A stretch of DNA of 64,000 nt from Bradyrhizobium sp. GTDB lineage: Bacteria; Pseudomonadota; Alphaproteobacteria; Rhizobiales; Xanthobacteraceae. The stretch spans positions 1 to 64,000 of the forward strand of contig NZ_JACRMG010000027.1 of the NCBI RefSeq assembly GCF_016219575.1. The letters run 5' to 3'. Position numbers and translations under genes: made by a program. Below the pieces are notes generated by a model, which worked only from the letters and a program-made list of their open reading frames with translations, was not told the DNA's origin and did not search any database. Below, piece by piece: positions 43,905-52,711 of the stretch (its first letter is position 1; each line of letters begins with the position of its first letter).

Positions 43905-44819
43905 ATGGAAACGATCAACCTCAATCGCCTAGCTTATTTCGCGGCCGTGGTGGACACCGGTTCATTCACGCGCGCTGCCGAAAGGCTGGGGATCACGAAG
44001 ACCGTCGTCAGCCAGCAGGTCGCACGGCTGGAAGCGGAACTGCGAACAGCTTTGCTGCTGTTGCGGACGACCAGGCGAGTGGAGCCGACCGAAGCCGGCC
44101 GGCTGCTGCACGCCCCTTGCGTGATGATTCTCCGCGAGGCAGAGAATGCCGTCGGCGAACTTGCCCAAACCAACGCCGAGCCGATGGGCGTGCTGAGGAT
44201 CGCAGCTCCGAACGACTATGGCGCCTCTGCAATTGCGCCGACAGCGGCGGCATTTGTGCGAAAATACCCGGCCTGCAGCATCGATCTGATCTTGTCGGAT
44301 GCGCGGATCGATCTCGTCGCCAACCAGATCGACCTGTCGCTCCGCGTCGGCTGGCTGAACGATTCAAGCCAGCAGGCGAGGCGCATCGGCTCGTTCCGAC
44401 AGCTATTGGTGGCCTCGCCGGACCTTGCCTCGGCGATGAGTGTGGACGAACCCGCGGAGCTTGCGGCCTCGCCGTTCATCGCCAACACGGCACTCAGCGA
44501 CCCGCTGGTCTGACGCTTCACCCGAAACGGTTCGAAAAACCGCACGGTCCAACTGCGGCAAACCATCGCCATCGACACGACGCCTGCGGTGCTCGCGGCG
44601 ACGCTCGCTGGCGGAGGCCTGTCAGTGCTGCCCGATTTCTTGGTAGCCGCGCATTTGAAGGCCGGCCGGCTCGTCCATCTCTTGCCGCTTTGGGCTTTGC
44701 CATCAGGGGGCATTCACGCTGTCTATCCCGCCGCCCGTTTCCGTCCACCAAAGGTCACGGCCTTCGTTGCACTGCTGGTGCAGAAAGGAAAGATGCTGGC
44801 GAGCACATTTCCAGAATGA
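43905..44819 (+). pseudogene. LysR-family regulator with a single internal stop codon
   Basis: From ATG 43905 the frame encodes a full LysR regulator: RLAYFAAVVDTGSFTRAAER, LGITKTVVSQQVARLEAEL, and the effector part starting VLRIAAPNDYGASAIAPTAA. A TGA at 44511-44513 follows SDPLV. The same frame continues with RFTRNGSKNRTVQLRQTIAI through GGGLSVLPDFLV to LASTFPE at 44819. One base (TGG, Trp 203) would restore 304 residues. TGA ends the neighbouring genes normally, so recoding is unlikely. It is divergent from the broken MBL gene it probably controlled. Confidence 0.82.
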
Positions 44820-44907
44820 ACCTTTCCTTGGCCGCGAGCCGGAGAAGATGACGTTGTGGTCGTCGGGGCAAGTGCCAGTTGATTGTGCATGTTGGGTTGT
44901 GAGCTCA

Positions 44908-46383
44908 CTAGCCGCGCACGAATCCAACCTTCTGAAACAAATAGTCCCGCGACTCCGTAGCGAGACGGCGGGCCTTCGCGACGAGAGCATCGTCGATCAA
45001 CTTCCCGCCAAACTTAACGGGCTTGCCGGCGACAAAGATCGCCTCGATGCAACCCGCGTCAGCCGCGCCAACGATCGCATCCACTGGATTCTGCAGCGGA
45101 TGGTAGGCAAGGTTGTCGGATTGGAGAAGTAGGAGGTCGGCGCTCTTTCCGACGGCGAAGGATCCGGTCACCTTCTCGATGCCTGCCGTTTTCGCGCCCT
45201 GGATCGTGGCCATCTCGAAGATCTGCCGCGTAGATATGACGCTTGCCGCGTTCCAATTCGCCGGCTCGGACCGATCGTCTCCCGGATTGCTCGCCTGGAA
45301 ACGCCCAACCGCAAGCGTGTTCTTCATGATCGAGAACATGTCGCCAGAAGACGTCGATTCACTATCGCAACTGAGGCTGGTGACGAGCCCACGCTCCAGA
45401 GTTCGCACGACTGGCGGCAATCCTCGGCGCCAGCGCACCCGCAGCATCTCGTCGAGCGGCGAAATTGAGACGGTACCGCCGGAGTCGCGGATGAACTGCA
45501 ATTCCTCATCCGTACTGTCCTTGACGTGGACGTGAGTGATGTCGGGACCAAGGAGTCCCGCCTCCTTCATGGCCTTGATACCACCGGGACTCGCGAAACC
45601 TACGTGTATAGTCGTGGGTATGCCGAGCTCACGCGCGATCGACAGATCGCGCGCGACTTGAGGGATGACAGCGAAATCAGGCCCCCTGCCCGCCATTGCC
45701 ATCGTGACAAGGCCACCGTCTGCGCTGAAATGCTGCTTGCGCACTCGCCTGATATCGTCCGAAATGTCCTGAGTGCTCTTGACAATCCACTTTGAGGGAT
45801 CTGGCGCCTGCGGCCATCCCATCGCGAACACCGATCGCGCCGGAACGTCACGCAGGCCCTGGACCGCTGCGTCGGCATGAGCAGGGGTGTTCATGATGTG
45901 CGACCAGTCGACCAGGGTGGTGATGCCGTCGTCCAGAGCAGCCAGTCGGCCGATCAGATTGGCGGCATAGACATCTTCCGGACGCATAACCACGCCGAAC
46001 TTGAAAAAGTTGTTCGCGAAGTACTGTGCTGCGCTCCAGTTCGCGCCGAGGTGCCTCAGGCAGGACTGCCAAGTGTGACGATGGGTTTCAGTAAAACCGG
46101 GCACAACAATCAGACGGCTCGCATCGATGATTTGCGCATTTCCGGAATCGATCTGGCGATCGATGGCCGCGATCTTTCCATCCTCGATCAATAGGTCGCC
46201 CGCAAAGTCGGGTAACGATGAATTCATCGTAACGATAGAGCCGCCCTTGATGAGCACCCTGCCACTTTTCGGAGCATTGCGGGGATCGAGAATGAATTCA
46301 GCACCGGAGCTTCGACGGACTCCAGCGAAGCTTGAGGCGGTAGAGGACGCGAGAAGAGCCTTGATAAACGAACGGCGGTTCAT
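44908..46383 (-). CDS. Tat-exported amidohydrolase
   Basis: 491 residues, start ATG 46383 after GGGAGA. The N-terminus is a twin-arginine signal (MNRRSFIKALLASSTAS), so the enzyme is likely exported folded. The amidohydrolase barrel begins IKGGSIVTMNSSLPDFAGDL, with the metal motif ETHRHTWQS in place of the usual HxH, a later TTIHVGFASPGG histidine and the catalytic region LVTSLSCDSESTSSGDMF, ending with GKSADLLLLQSDN. The sequence resembles chlorohydrolase/cytosine deaminase-type enzymes acting on ring C-N or C-X bonds; the substrate is unknown. It stands alone on the minus strand, after the broken LysR gene. Confidence 0.82.
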   Translation of the reverse strand: MNRRSFIKALLASSTASSFAGVRRSSGAEFILDPRNAPKSGRVLIKGGSIVTMNSSLPDFAGDLLIEDGKIAAIDRQIDSGNAQIIDASRLIVVPGFTETHRHTWQSCLRHLGANWSAAQYFANNFFKFGVVMRPEDVYAANLIGRLAALDDGITTLVDWSHIMNTPAHADAAVQGLRDVPARSVFAMGWPQAPDPSKWIVKSTQDISDDIRRVRKQHFSADGGLVTMAMAGRGPDFAVIPQVARDLSIARELGIPTTIHVGFASPGGIKAMKEAGLLGPDITHVHVKDSTDEELQFIRDSGGTVSISPLDEMLRVRWRRGLPPVVRTLERGLVTSLSCDSESTSSGDMFSIMKNTLAVGRFQASNPGDDRSEPANWNAASVISTRQIFEMATIQGAKTAGIEKVTGSFAVGKSADLLLLQSDNLAYHPLQNPVDAIVGAADAGCIEAIFVAGKPVKFGGKLIDDALVAKARRLATESRDYLFQKVGFVRG

Positions 46384-46554
46384 GACATTCTCCCTGACAC
46401 TTTTTAATCTACGAGATTGGGTTCTGGCGCTTAGTTCCGCGGCAACTTTGCTCGCTCGACCACTCCGTCCACTTAACGATCTCCATTTCGATCAGCTTCT
46501 TCATCCCCTCCGGCGAACTACCGCGCACCTCGCCGCCGCTGGCAAGTTACTGCT

Positions 46555-47520
46555 TTACCGCTTCTCCAGCCCAGCCTGCTCTACCACGCGCGTCCAGGTG
46601 TCGATCTGCCGCGTGATCAATTCGCCCAGCTCGGCACTGCTGGACGGTGCGGATTCGGAATCGAGCGTGCGCAGCCGTTCCTGAACCTGGGTAACGGTAA
46701 GCGCACGCCTGACTTCGGTGCCGAGCTTGTCGACGACGGGCGCAGGCGTGCCTGCCGGGACGGCGATACCGGTCCAGGAGATGATGTCGAAGCCGGGCGC
46801 GACGGTCTCGGCGACCGTCGGAACGTTCGGCGTCAGAACCCAGCGCTCTTTCGAGGACACGGCGAGAATATCGAGCACGCCGGCAGCCGCCTGGCTCTTG
46901 ATGACGGTGCCGGTGTCGATGATGAAGTCGACGTCGCCGCGAAGCACCGCAGTGACGGTCGCGGGGCCGCCCTGGTAGGGAATGTGGGTGAAGCGGGTGC
47001 CGGTGCGCTGCGCCAGCAATTCGCCCGTCAGATGCTGGGTGGTGCCGACGCCGGCGCTGCCGAAGTTGAGGCCGCCCGGCTTCTCCTTCGCCTTGGCGAT
47101 CAGGGCCTGCAGCGACGGGTAGGCGCCGGCCTTCACCGCGATGAAGAACGGAAATTTTGCGACCGTCGAAATAAAGGTGTAGTCCTTCACGGGGTCGAAC
47201 TGCAGCTTCTTGTAGAGCGCGGCGGAGACGGTGTGCCCGCCGACCAGTAGCTGCATGGTGTAGCCGTCGGCCGGCGCCTTGGCGACGAAGGCGGACGCAA
47301 TGTTGCCGCCGGCGCCGGGTTTGGCTTCGACGACGACGGGCTGGCCGAGATCCTTCGACAACTGGTCGGCCATGATCCGCGAGATCACGTCGGCGTTGCC
47401 GCCCGCGGCAAATCCGTGCACCAGCGAGACCGGCCGCGAGGGATAGGTGTCCTGGGCGGCAGCGATGCCCGGGACCAGCGTCAGCGCGGAAACAAACAGC
47501 AGGCCTGCGGCAAACCTCAT
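46555..47520 (-). CDS. TctC/Bug-type tripartite transporter receptor
   Basis: 321 residues from ATG 47520. The ATG two codons upstream lies directly on GGGAGGA and cannot be used well, while 47520 has seven bases of spacing. A signal peptide (core FAAGLLFVSALTLVPGIAA) precedes the mature start QDTYPSRPVSLVHGFAAGGN, the family hallmark of Bug receptors, followed by PVVVEAKPGAGGNIASAFVA, FTHIPYQGGPATVTAVLRGD and PNVPTVAETV. Such receptors bind small carboxylates and are often orphans without nearby permeases, as here. It is the last gene of the operon starting at 50497. Confidence 0.88.
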   Translation of the reverse strand: MRFAAGLLFVSALTLVPGIAAAQDTYPSRPVSLVHGFAAGGNADVISRIMADQLSKDLGQPVVVEAKPGAGGNIASAFVAKAPADGYTMQLLVGGHTVSAALYKKLQFDPVKDYTFISTVAKFPFFIAVKAGAYPSLQALIAKAKEKPGGLNFGSAGVGTTQHLTGELLAQRTGTRFTHIPYQGGPATVTAVLRGDVDFIIDTGTVIKSQAAAGVLDILAVSSKERWVLTPNVPTVAETVAPGFDIISWTGIAVPAGTPAPVVDKLGTEVRRALTVTQVQERLRTLDSESAPSSSAELGELITRQIDTWTRVVEQAGLEKR

Positions 47521-47565
47521 CGACATTCCTCCCTTGGCACTTCTTTTCTGCGGTCGTTTCGACCT

Positions 47566-48615
47566 TTATTTCACAGGTGACGGCGGGCCGACGCCGAACC
47601 TGTCGGCCAATTTCGCCAGCCGCGCGACTGTGCTGGACGGCAGCGGAATGCCGGCGGCGCGGCGCGAGGCCGCCTCGGCAAAGCCGCGCTCGCCCGGCAT
47701 CAGGATCGATGACGTCCCTGCCGCCAGCGGTACGGCCTTCAGCGTTTGCGCGAGATGCGCGACGTCCTGCGCGAAGCGATTGGATGAACCGAACGCATCG
47801 ATCTGCACGGCGATCGCAAGGCCGTTCATCCGGCCGGTACCCTTGCCGGAAAGCGCGGGCGCGATCACCGGGTTGTTGACGAGGACGCTCGCCAAAATCT
47901 CGATCATCAGCGATAGACCCGAGCCTTTGGGACCGCCGAGCGGCGTCAGCGTCGCGACTTGCCTCGGATCGGTGGTCGGCTGTCCCGCTTCGTCGACGGC
48001 CCAATCCGGCGGAATGGATTTTCCCGCGTCCTTTGCCGCCATCACCTTGCCGAGCGCCACATTGGCGGTGGACATGTCGAGCACGATCGGCTGGCCAGCC
48101 GACGGCACGGCAATCGCCAGCGGATTGGTGGAGACCGCCGAGCCGCGCGACCCCTGATAGGCCATCAACGGGCCGGAGGCGGTCATCACGATGCCGACGA
48201 AACCTTTTGCAGCGGCCAGCAGCGCGTAATAGCCGATTGAGCCGGCATGGGTGATGTTGCGCGCGGAGCACCAGCCGACGCCGAACTTCCCCGCCTGCTC
48301 GACGGCTTCCTGCATCGCGGCGACCATCGCGGTAGCGCCCGGTGCGCGCGCGGCTTCCAGCACGGAGATCGCGCCCTTGCGCTCCACCACGGCTGGTTCA
48401 GCGTCCGGCTTGATCGTCCCGGCTTCCACCATCTCGACATAGCGGGGAATGCGCAGCACGCCGTGCGAATCCACGCCGCGCGCGTTGGCCCAGACCAGAA
48501 CCTCGGCAGTCTGCTCCGCCTGCTTGCGGCCGAACCCGCCGCCCACGAGCAACGCCGCGGCATAGCGCTGCAGGTCATCCGGGCGGAACAGGATATCGGC
48601 CGGCGGGCTCGTCAT
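47566..48615 (-). CDS. Ldh-family (malate/lactate/ureidoglycolate-type) dehydrogenase
   Basis: 349 residues. The fold is that of the YlbC/YiaK/MdH family, unrelated to Rossmann malate dehydrogenases: ANARGVDSHGVLRIPRYVEM near residue 50 holds the catalytic His, with NITHAGSIGYYALLAAAKGF and ASGPLMAYQGSRGSAVSTNP, and a GGPKGSGLSLMIEILASVL motif near 225. The family reduces 2-oxo acids or oxidises 2-hydroxy acids with NAD(P). Start overlaps the stop of the alpha/beta hydrolase (ATGA). Its substrate is unknown, but the operon suggests a step after ring cleavage. Confidence 0.86.
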   Translation of the reverse strand: MTSPPADILFRPDDLQRYAAALLVGGGFGRKQAEQTAEVLVWANARGVDSHGVLRIPRYVEMVEAGTIKPDAEPAVVERKGAISVLEAARAPGATAMVAAMQEAVEQAGKFGVGWCSARNITHAGSIGYYALLAAAKGFVGIVMTASGPLMAYQGSRGSAVSTNPLAIAVPSAGQPIVLDMSTANVALGKVMAAKDAGKSIPPDWAVDEAGQPTTDPRQVATLTPLGGPKGSGLSLMIEILASVLVNNPVIAPALSGKGTGRMNGLAIAVQIDAFGSSNRFAQDVAHLAQTLKAVPLAAGTSSILMPGERGFAEAASRRAAGIPLPSSTVARLAKLADRFGVGPPSPVK

Positions 48616-49499
48616 CCGCGTCCCCTCAGGGGAGTCGGGAAGAACCGGTCGAGCCAGGAGCGGATCAGCACGCGGGTGCGCGGCGCGTCCTTCTCCGACA
48701 GCGGGAAATGCGAGGTGCCGTTGACGATCATCAGTTCCGCCGGCTGGCCAGCCTTTTCGTAGAGCCGGATCGATTGCTCGGTCGGCGTGATGACGTCATT
48801 GGCGGTGTGGAACAAGAGCAGCGGGCGCGGGGCGATGTTGGCGACCACGTCCTCGGCGCGGAAATTGTACATGCTGATGGCGGTCTCGACCGGCACTTCC
48901 ATCAGCGCCTTCGGCGACAAGTTTTTCCGCAAGCTTTCCGGAATCGGAACGACGTCGAAGCGCGACACCCACATGCTTTCGCCGGTCGCCGCCTTGTGCC
49001 TGCGTCCTTGCTCTAGGATGCCGGTGAATTTGGCCCACGCTTCCGGCGTCGGATGCTGGCCGCGGAATTTGCGCTCGCCGTCGCCCCAGCCGCAGGACGA
49101 GATCACGCAGGCGAGGCGTTCGTCGAGCCCAGCGGTGTAGACCGCAACCGCCGCGCCAAAGCTGTGGCCGATCACGCCGATCCGCGCGGGATCGATCTCC
49201 TCGCGCCCGGCGATGAAGCTCAGCGCGTTCTTGGTGTCGGCGACCTGGTCGAAGCAGCGCACCTGGCCGCGCGCGCCCTCGCTCTCGCCGCAGCCGCGGA
49301 AATCGATGCGGAAGGCGCAGTAGCCGAATTCCTCGAGCATGCGCGCCTGCAGCTCGGCATGCGACTCATCCTTGGTGCCGACGAAACCGTGCAGCACGAT
49401 GAAGCACGGCAGCCGCTCGCCGGGACGCCGTCCCTCGGGCACGTGCAGCACGCCGGACAACTTCAATCCGTCCGAGGTGAACGACAGTTTTTCCTGCAT
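48612..49499 (-). CDS. Alpha/beta hydrolase, serine-nucleophile type
   Basis: 295 residues, start ATG 49499 after GGAG. The nucleophile elbow GVIGHSFGAAVAVY lies near residue 125, an oxyanion motif FIVLHGFVGTKDES near 35, and later acid and His candidates in LLLFHTANDVITPTEQ and GTSHFPLSEKD. The order fits a family hydrolase acting on esters or on meta-cleavage (C-C) products. It lies between the extradiol dioxygenase and the Ldh-type gene, so hydrolysis of a ring-cleavage product is plausible but unproven. Confidence 0.85.
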   Translation of the reverse strand: MQEKLSFTSDGLKLSGVLHVPEGRRPGERLPCFIVLHGFVGTKDESHAELQARMLEEFGYCAFRIDFRGCGESEGARGQVRCFDQVADTKNALSFIAGREEIDPARIGVIGHSFGAAVAVYTAGLDERLACVISSCGWGDGERKFRGQHPTPEAWAKFTGILEQGRRHKAATGESMWVSRFDVVPIPESLRKNLSPKALMEVPVETAISMYNFRAEDVVANIAPRPLLLFHTANDVITPTEQSIRLYEKAGQPAELMIVNGTSHFPLSEKDAPRTRVLIRSWLDRFFPTPLRGRG

Positions 49500-49591
49500 A
49501 TCAGCTCCGTTGATGTCGATGCGCCGGCCTCATCGGCCCGGCACCGGCGCCATGCACGCCATGGTCCCGGGTTCCGCGCTTCCCGGCGCGG

Positions 49592-50497
49592 TCAGCCCTT
49601 GACCGGCGCGTAGGGAAAGTGATGCGCCAGCCAGGGCGGCGGCGCCGGCGTGCCCCAGACGTTGAGGGCGCGCACGTTCTCCGGCCGCTTCAGCTGGGTG
49701 ATGATGTTGGGCTGGTAATTGTCGTCGTCGGCGATCAGCGCCATGCCGCTCGAGCACTCGACCATGACGCCGGCGGCATCGACATAATAGGCATAGACAT
49801 TGTCGCCGGGCCGGTGCCGCCCGGGGCCCCAGGCCAGCTGCTTGTCGTACTGGTCGAGCAGATCGCCGAGCCGGCAATATTCGCCGAAATTCTCCAGCTC
49901 GAAGGAATAGTGGTGAAGGCCCGTGGCACCGCGCACGATGCCCATGATGTGATGCTGCCGGTTGGCGCCGCGCATCCAGATCAGGCCGTCATCCACCAGC
50001 TTCTCCGACAACCGCAACCCCATGATCTGCTCGACATGGCGCTGCGTTTCGGCCGGTTCCGGCGAGGTGATGTTGACGTGGTCCATCCGTAGCGGATTGA
50101 TGCCGGCGCCGAAATGGCGGCGGTCGTAGATGCGGTCCGGGATCGGCGTGTGCACCTCGAAGGTGTGGCCCTGCGGCGTCGCGAACACCACGCCGGCCGC
50201 GCAGCAATCGAGCGAAGGCTTCTCCGACAGCACCTTGCATCCGGCCTGCGCCACGCGGCCGACCGCCTCCTCCACCGCCCTGGCCGACAGCGCCTCGAAG
50301 CCGACGGAGCGCACGGCATTGGCCGCGGCGCGATGCAGCACGAGTTCCGCGCTGCGCCCGTTGGAGGCGAGCCAGGTTTGGCGCGCGTCGTTGCGCGTCA
50401 CGTGCAGGCCGAGGATGCCGGTCGCCTCGCGCGTCACGGCATCCGCGTCGGTGACATCGACCTGAACATGCCCGAGCGAATTCACGAGATAGGTCAA
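49592..50497 (-). CDS. VOC-family extradiol dioxygenase
   Basis: 301 residues from TTG 50497, which has GGGAGGG four bases upstream; GTG 50485 is an alternative. Two VOC modules start LGHVQVDVTDADAVTREATG and LRMDHVNITSPEPAETQRHV. The metal ligands of type I extradiol dioxygenases are present: His in RMDHVNIT, His in GLHHYSFELENFGEY and Glu in VMVECSSGMALI. Ring cleavage of a catechol is the likely reaction, substrate unknown. It is the first gene of a four-gene operon (hydrolase, Ldh-type enzyme, TctC receptor), divergent from a GntR regulator. Confidence 0.85.
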   Translation of the reverse strand: MTYLVNSLGHVQVDVTDADAVTREATGILGLHVTRNDARQTWLASNGRSAELVLHRAAANAVRSVGFEALSARAVEEAVGRVAQAGCKVLSEKPSLDCCAAGVVFATPQGHTFEVHTPIPDRIYDRRHFGAGINPLRMDHVNITSPEPAETQRHVEQIMGLRLSEKLVDDGLIWMRGANRQHHIMGIVRGATGLHHYSFELENFGEYCRLGDLLDQYDKQLAWGPGRHRPGDNVYAYYVDAAGVMVECSSGMALIADDDNYQPNIITQLKRPENVRALNVWGTPAPPPWLAHHFPYAPVKG

Positions 50498-50645
50498 GTG
50501 GCCCTCCCAGCGTTCTCTTGCTTGTTGGGCAAGGTGCTACCATCAATTTTCAACGGTTGCAATATCTTTCGAAACTTTTAGAATATTCGATAATGACCAG
50601 GCCAGACGATCCGTCTGGACTTTGTGGGAATTCCGGTTCAATTGA

Positions 50646-51416
50646 ATGCGCGAATCGGAAACTCTGCATACGCGCGAGCGCATTCCCGACCGTGGGAGCG
50701 GATCCCTGAATTTCCAGTTGAAGAAAACGCCGAGAAATGCCGAGCCGCGCGACGAGGATGCGTGGCTGTCGAGCGGACAGGATCTGCTGGCGCGGCTGCG
50801 CGCCGACATCGTCAAGCACACCTTTGCGCCTGAGACTAAGCTCAAGTTTTCAGACCTGACGGAGCGCTACGGTCTCGGCATCGGCACCCTGCGCGAGGCG
50901 CTCTCGCAGCTGGTGTCAGAAGGCTTCGTGACGCTGGAGGCCGGCAAGGGATTTCGCGTGGCGCCGGTGTCGCGGCGCGACCTTGCCGAGGTCACCGAAC
51001 ATTACATCGCCTTCGAGAAGCGCGCGCTGGCGCAGTCGATCGCCGCGGGCGACGACGAATGGGAAACGCGGATCGTCGCGTCCTTCCATAGCCTCAGCAT
51101 TATCGAGGACCTGTCCTGGGCCGAGCGGATGCGGCGCCACGGAGATTGGGTCGACCGTCATCGCCGGTTCCATGAGGCGCTGGTTGCGGCCTGCGCCGAT
51201 CGCTGGTTGCTGCGGCTGCGCTCGCTGATGTTCTATCAGCTCGAGCGCTACCGGTTTCTGTCCAAGATGAACCGGGAGAAGAGCCCGACCCGGAAGGGCA
51301 CCGAACATCGCGCGATCATGGAGGCGACGGTGGGGCGCGACGTGCAAAAGGCCACCGCCCTGCTGGAGCGGCACGTCCGCGAGACCTCCGAGTCGATCCT
51401 CGGAACGCTGGCCTAG
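50646..51416 (+). CDS. GntR-family regulator, FadR/FCD type
   Basis: 256 residues. The winged HTH begins LLARLRADIVKHTFAPETKL and has LTERYGLGIGTLREALSQLV and GFVTLEAGKGFRVAPVSRRD. The C-terminal FCD ligand-binding domain has the metal-ligand pattern WVDRHRRFHEALVAACADRW and later KGTEHRAIMEATVGRDVQKA. Start ATG 50646 has no ribosome site; a TTG near 50721 could be the real start. It is divergent from the extradiol dioxygenase operon, which it probably represses until a pathway acid binds. Confidence 0.83.
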   Translation: MRESETLHTRERIPDRGSGSLNFQLKKTPRNAEPRDEDAWLSSGQDLLARLRADIVKHTFAPETKLKFSDLTERYGLGIGTLREALSQLVSEGFVTLEAGKGFRVAPVSRRDLAEVTEHYIAFEKRALAQSIAAGDDEWETRIVASFHSLSIIEDLSWAERMRRHGDWVDRHRRFHEALVAACADRWLLRLRSLMFYQLERYRFLSKMNREKSPTRKGTEHRAIMEATVGRDVQKATALLERHVRETSESILGTLA

Positions 51417-51496
51417 CGCGCGGGTCCAACCCCTCCCTGCTCCTTGCGGCCGCTCTTTTGCGATCTCCCTATCCCTTGTAAGGCTCCAACGCCAGG

Positions 51497-51790
51497 TCAC
51501 GGTTTGACGATGACCCGCACCGGAAAACCCGGCTGGATTGTCAACGTTGGCTGAATGTTGAGATTGCGTTGAACGACTTTCTGGCCAGTCTGGTTCAGGC
51601 TGTCGCTTGCTCCCCGGGCGAAGCCCCGGATGATGTCACTATTGTTGCCGGGCCGGCCCCCAGTTCGCTGCCGTTGACAGAAGCGCTGCCTTGAACAGGG
51701 CAGCCCAGTGATTGTCGACCCCATCCTCGAGACCTGCATAGCCGGCGGTGTCGACACCCGGCTGACGCTCAAGGATAATCGATCGGCCAG
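51497..51790 (-). pseudogene. trbI: TrbI (VirB10-like conjugation) C-terminal remnant
   Basis: In two adjoining frames the minus strand encodes the end of TrbI, an inner/outer membrane-spanning subunit of the Trb conjugation channel. RSIILERQPGVDTAGYAGLE, then DGVDNHWAALFKAALLST, sits near 51690-51780. After a frame break with loss of sequence comes NNSDIIRGFARGASDSLNQT, then RNLNIQPTLTIQPGFPVRVI, ending at 51497. The rest of the gene and all other trb genes are absent. It marks an old conjugative element. Confidence 0.75.
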
Positions 51791-51813
51791 TTTTCATTTC
51801 ACGACCGGTTGGT

Positions 51814-51929
51814 CACCGCACCAGAAATGCCCCTGCATCGTTGCGCCCGCTGATGTTTCCGCAGTCCTCAACCTACTTCTCTGGCTTCGATCTGACTACG
51901 ACCTCTCCACGCGATCGTAGATTCGGCGG
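51814..51929 (+). repeat. Left flank repeat of the 52-61 kb module
   Basis: It starts CACCGCACCAGAAA and ends TCGTAGATTCGGCGG, with TTCGATCTGAC between. The same order occurs at 61101-61207 beyond the right end. Over the last 44 bases the two copies align without gaps at roughly three quarters identity, counted by eye. Confidence 0.5.
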
Positions 51930-52280
51930 CATTTTCGCAATTGGAAATTGAGCAGCGGCTTGCACTTCTGTGGTCGGAACAGTTTCTCGACGGTTGAGGA
52001 CCTGCGAGCGGAACGTGCAGATCGGCGATGGGCGGATCCGGCATAAGCCTCCTCGTAGCTAGGCAAAGGTGGCCCTCTTCAATCGCCGCGGCTGCGCACG
52101 TCAATTCCCGAGGATGCAACCGTCGCGCAGATGTGATCTCCGGTGGACTCAGGGTCAGCGGAACGAGCCGCGTCATGAAGGCCCTAATCAAATATTGGGC
52201 GGCCCGAAGAAACGAGCTCTCACTCAAAAAAGTCCAGCGAGGTCCGGCAGCTTCCTTCGGCTGAGCTCCTCGCCTGCTGC
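51930..52280. other. No gene recognised
   Basis: No frame here shows codon use or motifs of a known protein. It separates the flank repeat from the HTH protein gene. Confidence 0.4.
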
Positions 52281-52664
52281 TCAGCTTCGCGAAACTAGCG
52301 TCCGCAGGTCCCTAAGCAGCACCAGAAGCTTGTTCAGCCCTTCAGGGGAACCGTCCCAGACACCTTCGACCGCAGTAGCGAGCTGCTGCTTGGCACTTTC
52401 GGCCTGGCGCCCGGCATCGATCCGCGTTACCTTTTTTGCATAACCGCATAATTTTTGCAGTGTTGGTGTGAGTCGGGGCGGTTTACGGCTCAGCGCGCGG
52501 TGGACGCTCGATTGATTCACGTCCACCAGATCTCCTAATGCTGTATCGCTTAGTTTTCTCGATCTTTTGAAGCTTTGCACGAGTGCGACCGCCTCCAAGG
52601 CCCCCTCCTCGGGGCTAACCGGCCGTCCTGCAGACCCTCGATTTTTGCCTTTTCTGCGCGCCAT
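52281..52664 (-). CDS. Small HTH DNA-binding protein, probable autoregulator
   Basis: 127 residues from ATG 52664. The N-terminus is very basic (MARRKGKNRGSAGRP). A helix-turn-helix of the Cro/XRE or homeodomain-like kind, KLSDTALGDLVDVNQSSVHR, occupies residues 45-65, and a helical C-terminal part includes LNKLLVLLRDLRTLVS. No family can be named. It is divergent from the NADAR gene across 47 bases containing the palindrome ATTATGCAATAAT, which it may bind. It stands on the same strand as the kinase and transferase genes but is separated from them by the NADAR gene. Confidence 0.65.
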   Translation of the reverse strand: MARRKGKNRGSAGRPVSPEEGALEAVALVQSFKRSRKLSDTALGDLVDVNQSSVHRALSRKPPRLTPTLQKLCGYAKKVTRIDAGRQAESAKQQLATAVEGVWDGSPEGLNKLLVLLRDLRTLVSRS

Positions 52665-52665
52665 A

Positions 52666-52678
52666 ATTATGCAATAAT
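52666..52678. promoter_or_regulatory. Palindrome between the divergent HTH and NADAR genes
   Basis: ATTAT-GCA-ATAAT is a perfect inverted repeat two bases before the HTH ATG and 34 bases before the NADAR ATG, in an otherwise GC-rich setting. It is a good operator candidate for the HTH protein; binding is inferred. Confidence 0.5.
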
Positions 52679-52711
52679 GCAGAAATTCGATGTTCACACA
52701 AGAGGTCGGCC

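Noticed and set aside
44511..44513. TGA in the LysR gene as a selenocysteine or recoded codon
   Set aside because: No selenocysteine element is visible, LysR regulators do not use it, and TGA is an ordinary stop in neighbouring genes.
46547..48271. A 574-codon minus-strand frame
   Set aside because: It overlaps the Ldh-type and TctC genes in another frame, is Arg/Gly-rich and has no motif; both overlapped genes are clearly real.
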